Origin: Coriobacteriales bacterium
GTDB lineage: Bacteria > Actinomycetota > Coriobacteriia > Coriobacteriales > UBA8131
Direction: 5' to 3'
Length of the DNA: 14,239 nucleotides
Assembly (NCBI GenBank): GCA_031286975.1
Contig: JAITTM010000174.1
Span: 1-14,239, forward strand
Shown here: positions 7,429 to 14,239 of the stretch, in pieces
Layout of the letters: each line of letters opens with the position of its first letter
How positions within the stretch are numbered: the first letter of the stretch is position 1
Notes under the pieces: model-generated
What the model was told of the DNA's origin: nothing
What the model saw: only the letters and a program-made list of their open reading frames with translations
Database searches by the model: none
Translations under genes and position numbers: made by a program

Positions 7429-9147
7429 CTACTTGCCTATATCCTCAAAGGTCCAATCGTGATTGGCGGCTGACTTGCCGGCAACATAGCCATGGAAGAA
7501 GGCCCAGCCGTTGCACAGCCCGCCGACGGTCATCTGGTAGCCACTGCCCAAACGCCAACCAACCGTGTTTCCGGCAGCGTACAGATTGGGAATAGGATGC
7601 CAGTTCTTGTCCAGAACACGGGCAAAACGGTCGATCTTCACACCACTGGATGTGCAGTAGAACTGACACTTGGCTTTGACCGCCTGGAAGGGCGGATCGA
7701 CGATGGGAGACAGGTATTTGGGCAACTTGCCAAAGTCGTCGTCAATGCCACTGGTGCAAATCTCGTTGTAGCGGTCAACCGTAGCTCGCAGCACCTGCGG
7801 ATCGATGTCGATCTGCTCCGCCAGCTCCTCGATGGTGTCAGCCGTGTGCACCTCGTCGTGGGCGTTGACGTTCTCGCCCCAGACCTTATACGGCATCGGC
7901 ATCAGGGTGCTGGGCATATCGAAGTCGCTGTTTGGCAGGATCTGCCAATAGTAGTTGACACCCGCGGGCAGCTCGGCGATAAGATGGGTATGGTCAAGCC
8001 AAGACGAGGACTCATTGCGAAAACGATTGCCCTCGGTGTCGACCTGCAAGAATGGCCACCACCAATAGCCGGTGTCCTCCCAGGATTGGAATGACGGGTC
8101 GGTCTGCTCCATCACGGCACCAGCCCAACAAAGCATCTTGTGTCCGGTGCCATCGTCCATCTTCTCATCAGTGGTTATGGGAGAAGTCTCGGTGACGCGG
8201 GCGTTATAGACACCGTAGTTGATAGCATAGTTCGCCAGCCAGGGGTTTGCGAATGCCCGGAGCATCTCTTCGTTGCCGCCATAGGAGCCGCTGGCCACGA
8301 CCACGCCAGATGAGGCTTTGTAGTAGATATAGTCGCCAGCCTGGTTTTGGGCGATGACGCCTGTCACCGTGCCGTCTGGCTCCTGCGTCAGCACGCGCGC
8401 GGTGATCTCATAGTGGATCTCACCACCGTTTGCCTCGATCCAATCGTGGACGATGTTGTTAAAGACCTCCAGATTGTCGCCCCCTGAGGCATCGAAGTTA
8501 ACGTGGCTGGCAAGGTTTTGCATGATCTCGAACTTCTTTTCCGGCCCGGGCACTTCGCCCATCGCTGTGCCCGGCAGACCGGCTGGCTGCAAGACCACCT
8601 CTTCCAGCTCATCAAGCACGGCACCACTGTGCCAGACCCAGCTTGCCAACAACCCTTGATCGCAGCGCCCCTGCAGCTGGTTGAAGATCAGCTGGAAGAG
8701 CTCATACTTGTCGATCTCGGGCAGGCCTTGCTCGATCTGATACCTGGAGTTGGAGAAACCAACACCGCTGCCACTGATGTGGGCGGTACCGTTGCGCTCA
8801 AGCACTATCGTTTTGGCACCCTCTTTGACGGCACCGTAGCCGGCAAGCTCACCGGCAACCGCGGCACCGATGACCACGACATCGGCCTCGATGGTCTCCG
8901 CGCAGTCCGCAGGCGTGACATCTGGCGGCGTGCCCAGCCAGTCAATCGTCGTGTTGCGGCTGTCGGCCAGCGCGGGGTACTTGGCGGTGTCTAGAGGAGT
9001 GCCCGTTGCACCGTTCCCACCTGGGGCAGGAACCCCGTTTTGAGCCGTTGGCGCACAGGCCGCCAATCCGCTCAGAGCCGCGGCACCACCAAGCGCAGCC
9101 GCGCCACCCAAAAACGCCCTTCTCGAAATCCTCTTTTCCTCGCTCAT
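7429..9147 (-). CDS. Tat-exported lipoprotein FAD oxidoreductase (flavoprotein 2)
   Basis: A 572-residue protein. SRRAFLGG (8-15) is a clear twin-arginine motif and LAAC with C31 a lipobox. A conserved WLG (70-72) precedes the Rossmann strand, as it does in flavoprotein 1 (77-79). The nucleotide-binding motif is GAAVAG (94-99), lacking the central glycine of GxGxxG. The C-terminal FAD clamp is NLYAAGNTVG, followed by a GYQMTVGG segment. In the region matching fumarate reductase, GNRFRNE is kept but W383 replaces the catalytic arginine. D350 stands near the expected histidine, and C498 and a threonine replace the other two carboxylate ligands. GGGAGG touches an upstream ATG and lies six bases before the ATG at 9147, so the latter is chosen. 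No haem or membrane partner is encoded nearby. It is probably a quinol- or cytochrome-fed reductase or a dehydrogenase of an unknown, likely non-dicarboxylate, substrate. Confidence 0.9.
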   Translation of the reverse strand: MSEEKRISRRAFLGGAAALGGAAALSGLAACAPTAQNGVPAPGGNGATGTPLDTAKYPALADSRNTTIDWLGTPPDVTPADCAETIEADVVVIGAAVAGELAGYGAVKEGAKTIVLERNGTAHISGSGVGFSNSRYQIEQGLPEIDKYELFQLIFNQLQGRCDQGLLASWVWHSGAVLDELEEVVLQPAGLPGTAMGEVPGPEKKFEIMQNLASHVNFDASGGDNLEVFNNIVHDWIEANGGEIHYEITARVLTQEPDGTVTGVIAQNQAGDYIYYKASSGVVVASGSYGGNEEMLRAFANPWLANYAINYGVYNARVTETSPITTDEKMDDGTGHKMLCWAGAVMEQTDPSFQSWEDTGYWWWPFLQVDTEGNRFRNESSSWLDHTHLIAELPAGVNYYWQILPNSDFDMPSTLMPMPYKVWGENVNAHDEVHTADTIEELAEQIDIDPQVLRATVDRYNEICTSGIDDDFGKLPKYLSPIVDPPFQAVKAKCQFYCTSSGVKIDRFARVLDKNWHPIPNLYAAGNTVGWRLGSGYQMTVGGLCNGWAFFHGYVAGKSAANHDWTFEDIGK

Positions 9148-9153
9148 ACGCAT

Positions 9154-9159
9154 CCTCCC
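9154..9159 (-). promoter_or_regulatory. Ribosome binding site that decides the flavoprotein 2 start
   Basis: GGGAGG ends immediately before an ATG at 9153 and six bases before a second in-frame ATG at 9147. Normal spacing favours the second, giving a protein that starts MSEEKRISRR. Confidence 0.7.
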
Positions 9160-9175
9160 TTATGTCGGAGCCCCT

Positions 9176-9192
9176 CGCCTCCCAATGAGGCG
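9176..9192. repeat. Short inverted repeat upstream of flavoprotein 2
   Basis: CGCCTC and GAGGCG are separated by five bases, about 29 bases upstream of the chosen ATG. It could be an operator or a leader hairpin. The rest of the 9160-9340 gap shows no convincing promoter. Confidence 0.35.
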
Positions 9193-9341
9193 AATTCCAA
9201 GGCAGTGTTGGGCACGGCCGCAGCGCTCAAGCGCCCGCAAAAGGGCGCGCGCATCGCGGAGCAGAGGTACCCGCAGAACACAGGATACCACGGCTGGCAA
9301 AAAAGCCAACACCGAGCGCCCATGCCGGGCATACCAACAAA

Positions 9342-9369
9342 AGACCCCGCACATCGCTGTGCGGGGTCT
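9342..9369 (-). terminator. Rho-independent terminator of cydAB
   Basis: An 11-bp perfect GC-rich stem (9342-9352 with 9359-9369) has a six-base loop. On the minus strand TTTTGTT follows the GCGGGGTC arm. It lies 34 bases past the cydB stop codon. Confidence 0.85.
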
Positions 9370-9403
9370 CTGGTAGAAGAGTCTGTCTTGTACTGCTGAT
9401 ATG

Positions 9404-10525
9404 CTAGTACTCGATTTGCTCGTCCATATCTATCCTTCCACGGAAGGTGCGATAGATGATCACATGATAGGCCAGAACCAGCGGCAGGCCGATGCAGGTG
9501 ATGATGAGCATTGCCGTGAGGCAGAGCTCGGAGTTGCCCGAGTTGAAGATCGTAAGCGAATCCGCCACGATGTCAGCGCCCGGAAGCAGGAAGTACGTGA
9601 TGGCGCCCTCGGGGTTGTCGGCAGCCGGAATGAGATTGGGGAAGAGCGACGCTGCCGTGATGCCCACCAAGCCAACGGGCACGGCATTGCCGGTGATGAA
9701 GGCAAGCAGGTCGTTACCCTTGTTGATGAACAGGCGAGCGACAATCCAACCCACAACCAGAACTACAGCGAACACATAGGCAAAGAGCATGCCGTCGCGT
9801 CCCTCGAATGTGGGGAGCACAAAGAGGAAGAAGAAGACGGACACGAGCGCAAAGCACAGGATCTCGATGATGTTGAAGATCGAGCGCGCCTTGACCGCAC
9901 GCTGGTGTATGGCACTGCCCACGGGCGCCTTGAGGGCGATCCAGGCGGCACCCAGCGTGACAAAGGTCACCAGACCCAGCACGGCACACAGCAGGGCAAA
10001 GGGATTGAGCAGCGAGAAGAAGCCGCCCACGTAATCGCCAGCAACAGCGGTGAAGCCGCTGGCAAGGACGATGTTGTCGCCTGCGCCGGCCAATGCCACA
10101 CCCTCGATGATGTTGCCGATGGCAGCACCAAAGAGCAGTGCCGGCAAGAAGCTACCTACAAAAAAGGCAGCATCCCAGAACTTGGACCACTTCTTGTCGA
10201 TCCCGCGGAACTCAAGGGCGATCGCACGGAAGATCAGACCAAAGAGCACCAACATGATGGCAAGATAGAATCCGGAGAAACTCGTGGCATACGCCGGAGC
10301 GAACGCCGCAAACAAGGCACCACCCGCCGTGAGCAGCCAAACCTCGTTGCCGTCCCACAGAGGACCGATGGCGCGACGTACGAACTTCTTCTCCTTCTCG
10401 TCCTTGGCGATAAAGGGATAGAGCAGACCAGCGCCAAGATCGAATCCATCAAGGATAAAGTAACCAAGAATCAAAACAGCGATGAGAAGGAACCATATGA
10501 TCTCAAGAATTGCGTGTGCATCCAT
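9404..10525 (-). CDS. cydB: Cytochrome bd quinol oxidase subunit II
   Basis: The 373-residue integral membrane protein has the usual helices and matches CydB throughout. D29 in GYFILDGFDLG and W57 in PLWDGNEVWLLTAGGALFAAF fall at the numbers known from E. coli, and RAIALEFRG follows. CydB pairs with CydA to stabilise the high-spin haem site that reduces oxygen to water. The ATG at 10525 begins two bases after the cydA stop codon, so the two are co-translated from one mRNA. Its ribosome binding region (GGTGGTGAG) lies in the end of cydA. A strong terminator follows. No cydX, cydC or cydD is visible, so assembly genes must be elsewhere. Confidence 0.97.
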   Translation of the reverse strand: MDAHAILEIIWFLLIAVLILGYFILDGFDLGAGLLYPFIAKDEKEKKFVRRAIGPLWDGNEVWLLTAGGALFAAFAPAYATSFSGFYLAIMLVLFGLIFRAIALEFRGIDKKWSKFWDAAFFVGSFLPALLFGAAIGNIIEGVALAGAGDNIVLASGFTAVAGDYVGGFFSLLNPFALLCAVLGLVTFVTLGAAWIALKAPVGSAIHQRAVKARSIFNIIEILCFALVSVFFFLFVLPTFEGRDGMLFAYVFAVVLVVGWIVARLFINKGNDLLAFITGNAVPVGLVGITAASLFPNLIPAADNPEGAITYFLLPGADIVADSLTIFNSGNSELCLTAMLIITCIGLPLVLAYHVIIYRTFRGRIDMDEQIEY

Positions 10526-10527
10526 GA

Positions 10528-11946
10528 TTACTCACCACCTTCCGCAGCAGCAGTGACCTTTGGGGCAGCATCAGCTTCTTCAACGATGGGGCCGACCTTG
10601 ATCTGCTTAAGGACGATACGCAGCCATCCGACGAAGAGTATCAGGTAGAACACGACAAACAGCACGATGGTGATGAGTATCTCGACCGAGCTTACGGCAT
10701 AGGAGATGGCATCATCAGTGAGCAAGAGACCGTAGACAACCCAGGGCTGCCTGCCTATCTCCGCCACCATCCAACCAGCCTGGATGGCGATAAAGGGCAC
10801 GAGTGGTGCAAAGACCAGCAGGTAGAGAAGGAACTTGTTCTTCTGCAAGGTCTCCTTCTTTAGCACGAGCCAGCCAAAGATGAGCCACAGTATCATGGCA
10901 CCCCAGAGGATGATCATGATGTGATAGGCCTGGAAGGTGAGGTTGACCGGCGGGATACCACCAGGATAGCTGTCCACCTTGGAGGCATAGGCACTCAGGT
11001 CGACCGGCCCGTTCTCCACGGTATTGAGACCCGGATAGATAGCGTTGGCGTCACCGGTTGCCAGCCAACTGGTCAGACCGGGCAGCGTAAGAGCGGTTGT
11101 CGTGCCATTGGCCTCATCGACCCAGCCAAAGAACGCCATATCAGCGGGACCATCCTCCCACTGACCCTCCATGGCAGCCAACTTGGCGGGCTGCTCCTCA
11201 GCAACCACGACAGCTTGCATATGCGCGAAAGGAAGCATCGCGACAACAGTAATCGAGCCGACAACAAGACCCATCTTGAGGAACTTCTTGCCAAAGTCGA
11301 TGTTCTTCTTGCGGAGCAGATAGTAGGCACCCACAGCGATGACCACGAAGGAGCCCAGGATGAGCAGTGAGTCAACGGTGTGCAGATAGCGCGCGACCGT
11401 CGAGGGGTTGAGCGCAGCTGCCCAGAAGTCGGTTATCTCGGCCTTGCTGCCGTCAGGCACCACTGCATAACCGGCAGGTGTCTGCATCCAGGAGTTGGCG
11501 ATGAGGATCCACAGCGCACTGAGCGCGGAGCCAATCCAGACCAGCCAGGCGGACACCAGATACAGCTTGGCCGATATCTTCTCGCGCGCAAAGAGCACGA
11601 TGCCCAAGAACACCGACTCCAAGAAGAACGCAAGAAGCGCCTCAGCCGCTAGAGGTGCGCCAAAAATATCACCTACAAAGCGCGAGTAGTTGGCCCAGTT
11701 GGTGCCAAAGCTGAACTCCATGGTGATACCCGTTGCCACGCCGATGATGAACGTGGTAGTGAACAGCTTGGCCCAGAACTTAGTGGCCGCCTTGTCCTTT
11801 GGATCCTTGCTGCGATAGTAGCGTGTCTCAGAAACCGCTACAAACAGACCAAGGCCAATGGAGAGTGGAACGAACAGGAAGTGGAAAATGACCGTCAGCG
11901 CGAATTGCAGTCGCGAGAGGAACGCCACGTCTGTCAAAAGTTCCAT
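10528..11946 (-). CDS. cydA: Cytochrome bd quinol oxidase subunit I
   Basis: A 472-residue protein, clearly CydA. Family residues are in place: H22 in RLQFALTVIFHF (high-spin haem), E102 and E110 in the AAEALLAFFLES proton-path helix, and H189 and M344 (haem b558 ligands). K255 and E260 lie in the quinol-binding Q loop, and E396 precedes GRQPW (398-402). The length, 50 residues below E. coli CydA, suggests the short Q-loop type. It oxidises quinol, presumably menaquinol in this group, on the outer face and builds proton motive force while removing oxygen. The start at 11946 has AAAGGGGA four bases upstream. The frame is open 50 codons further, but that stretch covers the promoter and is not protein-like. 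It leads the cydAB operon. In anaerobes this enzyme usually serves oxygen protection or microaerobic respiration. Confidence 0.97.
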   Translation of the reverse strand: MELLTDVAFLSRLQFALTVIFHFLFVPLSIGLGLFVAVSETRYYRSKDPKDKAATKFWAKLFTTTFIIGVATGITMEFSFGTNWANYSRFVGDIFGAPLAAEALLAFFLESVFLGIVLFAREKISAKLYLVSAWLVWIGSALSALWILIANSWMQTPAGYAVVPDGSKAEITDFWAAALNPSTVARYLHTVDSLLILGSFVVIAVGAYYLLRKKNIDFGKKFLKMGLVVGSITVVAMLPFAHMQAVVVAEEQPAKLAAMEGQWEDGPADMAFFGWVDEANGTTTALTLPGLTSWLATGDANAIYPGLNTVENGPVDLSAYASKVDSYPGGIPPVNLTFQAYHIMIILWGAMILWLIFGWLVLKKETLQKNKFLLYLLVFAPLVPFIAIQAGWMVAEIGRQPWVVYGLLLTDDAISYAVSSVEILITIVLFVVFYLILFVGWLRIVLKQIKVGPIVEEADAAPKVTAAAEGGE

Positions 11947-11997
11947 GCTATCCCCTTTCTTGTCTGGTCGGCTACCCGCCGACAGCCCTCGGTTATC

Positions 11998-12022
11998 AAA
12001 TGCTACCCATCTGGTAGCATTT
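11998..12022 (-). promoter_or_regulatory. Leader hairpin of cydAB
   Basis: A 10-bp perfect stem (11998-12007 with 12013-12022) with a five-base loop lies in the predicted 5' leader. It can be extended by TATCA/TGATA pairing past a small bulge. It is followed by about 50 bases before the ATG and has no T-run. It could be an mRNA-stabilising structure or an operator (TGCTACC/GGTAGCA). Confidence 0.6.
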
Positions 12023-12034
12023 ATTGATACGCAC

Positions 12035-12063
12035 AGTGTACTCCCGTAGGAGTACGCGGTAAA
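12035..12063 (-). promoter_or_regulatory. cydAB promoter with a palindrome in its spacer
   Basis: On the minus strand TTTACC (12058-12063) and TACACT (12035-12040) are separated by exactly 17 bases, each matching 4/6 of consensus. GTACTCC and GGAGTAC (12038-12055, four-base loop) form an inverted repeat that fills the spacer and enters the -10. A dimeric regulator bound there would compete directly with polymerase or remodel the promoter. The predicted transcript starts near 12028, about 82 bases before cydA. Confidence 0.5.
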
Positions 12064-12082
12064 GCCCTTTTTGTTGATAAAT

Positions 12083-12097
12083 GGTAACATTGTCACC
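12083..12097. promoter_or_regulatory. Near-palindrome upstream of the cydAB -35
   Basis: GGTAACATTGTCACC matches its own reverse complement at 12 of 15 positions. It starts 20 bases upstream of the -35 hexamer, a usual place for an activator. Confidence 0.35.
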
Positions 12098-12276
12098 CGA
12101 TGGTGGTTTGTGCCACTTGTGTTGCTTTTATGGAGATAAAGTTGGGAGAAAACCTGATCGCCCCCACGCTCCGATTTCTGCGCTCCAATTCAGCATGAGA
12201 AAGGCAGAGTGCGTACAGCAAGGCAGGCCGCCTACGCCCCTAAGGAACTGCGTACAGAATGACAGCAGGGCGCAAC
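12098..12276. other. Gene-poor stretch between cydAB and the downstream hairpin
   Basis: Together with the flanking elements this makes a 589-base gap (11947-12535) without an intact gene. In this part I see no credible reading frame or tRNA. The only pattern is a nine-base direct repeat TGCGTACAG at 12210-12218 and 12249-12257. Confidence 0.5.
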
Positions 12277-12312
12277 AGACGGGGTGATTTGGTGGTCAAA
12301 ATCACCCCGTCT
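12277..12312. terminator. 14-bp hairpin downstream of the phosphosugar mutase
   Basis: AGACGGGGTGATTT (12277-12290) pairs perfectly with 12299-12312 around an eight-base loop. Neither strand has a good T-run: TTTACTGTGTT follows on the plus side and GTTGCG on the minus side. It may still end transcription or block 3' decay of the mutase mRNA, which stops 223 bases upstream. Confidence 0.45.
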
Positions 12313-12535
12313 TTACTGTGTTGATTTGCTGGAGCCAAGGCTACGGGACGGGCGGAATAACGATATTACCTGGTGATGAAATGTAGGTAAGCAGTGGGTC
12401 TGCAAAAAGTCACCGTTATCGTCCCAGGCGATGGTGCCCGTGATGGAGGTGGCAGGTGATGCAGGGCTTATCTCATAGCTTGCACAAACACTCCATAACT
12501 CCCTGCGAGAGGGGTGGTTGCCACAGCCCTGCGAC
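12313..12535 (-). other. Non-coding stretch with a possible coding relic
   Basis: A minus-strand frame without a start codon stays open from 12543 to a TAA at 12313. Around 12400-12470 it reads SPATSITGTIAWDDNGDF, which resembles the end of periplasmic solute-binding proteins (a TGTI-FD-NGD pattern). It has no ribosome binding site and no family-like sequence on either side. It may be a remnant or chance. Confidence 0.2.
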
Positions 12536-14122
12536 TTAGCCGGTTACCAGGGCGCAGCCAACGTTGAGCAAAGCCTCTACCTGCTCGTGGGTGGGAGCTT
12601 CTGCATAGACGCGCACAAGAGGCTCGGTGCCGGAGGGGCGCATGAGTAGCCAGGCGCCTGAGACGAACTCGAGTTTGAGGCCGTCTTCGCGGGTGAGCGC
12701 GCCGAGCTTTTGTCCGATGCTCTCAAAGCGTTTGGTATAGGGCTCGATGCTTGTGCCGCCAAGAGCGACGTGTGCGGCGAGAAATGCCTCCTTTTGCACG
12801 GAACTCAGGCGCAGGTCGCGGCGGGCGTACTCAAAGCCGCCCAGTTGCGCCAGCATGTTGCTGACCAGTTGCTGCAGGGTCTGTCCGCGCTGTGCCATGA
12901 GCTCGGTGAGCAGCAGAGCCATGAGCAGGCCGTCGCGCTCGCGTACGTGCGTGGGGATGCCGATGCCGCCTGACTCCTCGCCGCCCACCAGCACATCGCC
13001 AGCGAGCATCTGCTCATAGATCCACTTGAAGCCGATGGGCGTTGTAGTGAGAGGCAAGCCCAAGCGCTCGCATTGCAGGCGGATAAGGTTGGAGCCGCTA
13101 AGGGTGCGCACCACACGCCCCGTGAGTTTTTTGTCCTCGACCAGATGAGCGATGACCAACGCGAGTATGCGATGCGGATTCACAAAGCTGCCCTGCGCGT
13201 CTACGGCACCGATGCGGTCGGCATCGCCGTCGGTGATGAAGCAGGCATCAAAGCTCAGCTCGACCACCTTCTGTGCGCCGCGCTTGATCCAGGGAGCGAT
13301 GGGCTCGGGATGCAGGCCGTCGAAGCTGGAATCCTGCGCCCCATTGACCTCGACCACCGTCACGCCTAGTTGGGTGAGAAGGCCGGCCAGGTAGCCCCGG
13401 CCTGCTCCGAATAAGGGGTCCACCACCACACGCAGCTTGGCGGCGGCGATGGCAGAGACGTCGACCGATGCGGCAAGGTGTGTGAGGTAAGGCGCCACAA
13501 GGTTGCTGAAGTGCAGGTAGCAGGCGCGCGCGAGGGGGCGGGCGGGGGCATCGGGCGTGCCATTGACGGCGACCTCGAAGTTGGCAAGAGCCTCGGCGTA
13601 GCAGGCGGGTGCCTGGTCGTTCAACGCGGCCTCGACACGTGCGGTAAAGGAGGCAGGCGACGCTCCCCCGTCGCTCATACGCAGCTTGATGCCCAGGTAT
13701 TCGGCAGGATTGTGGCTCGAAGTGAGCATGACACCGCCCACCGCGGCGGGATTGCTGGCGACCGACCAGCAGAGCGTGGGCGTGGGGCAGTAGGCGTCGC
13801 TGATAACGATGTCAAAGCCGTAGGAGGCCAAAACGGTGGCGGCCAAAACGGCGTAGCGCCCGGCATCCTCACGCGTATCATAGCCGATGATGATGGTGTT
13901 GGGGGCGGGGTCGGGTGACCCGGCGGGTGTGCCGGGTGCTGAGGCGGGCGCGGCGGCAGGGGCGGATGCCGAGACAGGGGCGGGGTGATCCTCTCGGAAT
14001 ATCGTTGCCGCCGCGGCGGCAACCCGCGCTACGGTGAGGGTGTTAAAGTCGTCGCCGATGATGGCACGCCAGCCATCGGTGCCAAAGTGCACGGAAGTGT
14101 GGTCGGTAAGCGCTTGCGTCAC
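12536..14122 (-). CDS. Phosphoglucomutase/phosphomannomutase family protein
   Basis: A 528-residue alpha-D-phosphohexomutase. FGTDGWRA (13-20) opens domain 1. TSSHNP (134-139) carries the phospho-serine S136. DGDADR (298-303) binds magnesium, GEESGGIG (381-388) is the sugar-specificity loop, and RPSGTEP (495-501) binds the substrate phosphate. It interconverts hexose 1- and 6-phosphates in the cytoplasm, feeding cell-envelope sugars or glycogen. Glucose versus mannose preference cannot be told from sequence by eye. Residues about 47-74, between two domain-1 strands, are an Ala/Pro/Ser-rich insertion. The start is GTG at 14122, with AAAGAGGA five bases upstream. It is the only gene of its transcription unit visible here. 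Confidence 0.93.
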   Translation of the reverse strand: MTQALTDHTSVHFGTDGWRAIIGDDFNTLTVARVAAAAATIFREDHPAPVSASAPAAAPASAPGTPAGSPDPAPNTIIIGYDTREDAGRYAVLAATVLASYGFDIVISDAYCPTPTLCWSVASNPAAVGGVMLTSSHNPAEYLGIKLRMSDGGASPASFTARVEAALNDQAPACYAEALANFEVAVNGTPDAPARPLARACYLHFSNLVAPYLTHLAASVDVSAIAAAKLRVVVDPLFGAGRGYLAGLLTQLGVTVVEVNGAQDSSFDGLHPEPIAPWIKRGAQKVVELSFDACFITDGDADRIGAVDAQGSFVNPHRILALVIAHLVEDKKLTGRVVRTLSGSNLIRLQCERLGLPLTTTPIGFKWIYEQMLAGDVLVGGEESGGIGIPTHVRERDGLLMALLLTELMAQRGQTLQQLVSNMLAQLGGFEYARRDLRLSSVQKEAFLAAHVALGGTSIEPYTKRFESIGQKLGALTREDGLKLEFVSGAWLLMRPSGTEPLVRVYAEAPTHEQVEALLNVGCALVTG

Positions 14123-14161
14123 GGGATTCCTCTTTCAAAACGGGTAAAAGGATGCGTGAAC

Positions 14162-14170
14162 AGTATAGCA
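14162..14170 (-). promoter_or_regulatory. Extended -10 promoter of the mutase
   Basis: The minus strand reads TGCTATACT, a 5/6 -10 hexamer with the TGn extension and without a good -35. The predicted leader is about 33 bases to the GTG at 14122. Confidence 0.4.
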
Positions 14171-14215
14171 AGACACGCGAGGCGTTGGTTGCCGTAAGGG
14201 CGAGGATGGGACATT

Positions 14216-14239
14216 ATGCCAAAATTGAGGAGCTATCCA
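14216..14239 (+). CDS. Possible start of a divergent gene running off the right edge
   Basis: On the plus strand an ATG at 14216 stays open for eight codons (MPKLRSYP) to the edge, with a GAGGA-type site about 9-13 bases upstream. Alternatively GAGGAG at 14227-14232 could serve a start just outside the window. Too short to identify. Confidence 0.22.

Noticed and set aside
9401..10648. 415-codon open frame on the plus strand
   Set aside because: It is antisense to cydB, whose family residues and neighbours are certain. The product is charged and repetitive with no recognisable domain.
12038..12051. 14 bases identical to the conserved 16S rRNA segment ACTCCTACGGGAG
   Set aside because: The match stops there and no rRNA-like flanks exist. 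It is the cydAB spacer palindrome and a coincidence.
11947..12096. 50-codon N-terminal extension of CydA
   Set aside because: CydA proteins begin at MELLTDVAFLSRLQF. The extension covers the promoter and leader hairpin.
1..14239. tRNA, rRNA, CRISPR array, insertion sequence or phage attachment site
   Set aside because: No cloverleaf, regular repeat-spacer array, transposase or long flanking repeats were seen. The only strong repeats are the local inverted ones listed.

Overview
The window is about 57% GC by eye and every recognisable gene lies on the minus strand. Three things together point to an anaerobic gut-type actinobacterium of the Coriobacteriia, most likely Eggerthellaceae: Tat-exported lipoprotein flavoproteins of the fumarate reductase/ketosteroid dehydrogenase fold, a LuxR regulator with a twelve-helix membrane half, and a single-domain ModE-like regulator. 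This is inference from gene content. I cannot name the genus.

Layout from left to right. 1-2249: hybrid sensor histidine kinase (Cache, GAF, HisKA, HATPase, receiver) cut by the left edge. 2368-2718: ModE-type winged-helix regulator with its own promoter and terminator. 2875-4794: Tat/lipoprotein FAD oxidoreductase (flavoprotein 1). 5070-6518: membrane LuxR regulator. 6616-7394: decayed flavoprotein of the FrdA/SdhA branch, with an in-frame stop and an internal deletion. 7366-7417: two abutting inverted repeats, one a perfect 34-bp palindrome. 7429-9147: second Tat/lipoprotein FAD oxidoreductase (flavoprotein 2). 9404-11946: cydAB, a cytochrome bd quinol oxidase operon with a recognisable promoter, leader hairpin and terminator. 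11947-12535: gene-poor gap. 12536-14122: phosphoglucomutase/phosphomannomutase.

How the parts may work together. The two intact flavoproteins would sit outside the membrane, anchored by lipid. Neither carries haem motifs, so electrons must come from a partner not visible here. Aligning their active sites from memory with the Shewanella flavocytochrome c fumarate reductase shows that the catalytic arginine and the carboxylate-binding residues are replaced in both. They therefore probably reduce or dehydrogenate something other than fumarate. The LuxR regulator, placed just upstream of flavoprotein 1, is the natural candidate sensor for its substrate. Cytochrome bd would give the same quinol pool an oxygen-scavenging outlet. 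The kinase and the ModE-like protein are further sensory inputs whose targets cannot be read from the window.

The most unusual items are the active-site substitutions, the broken third flavoprotein, the palindrome at its junction with flavoprotein 2, and the palindrome inside the cydAB promoter.
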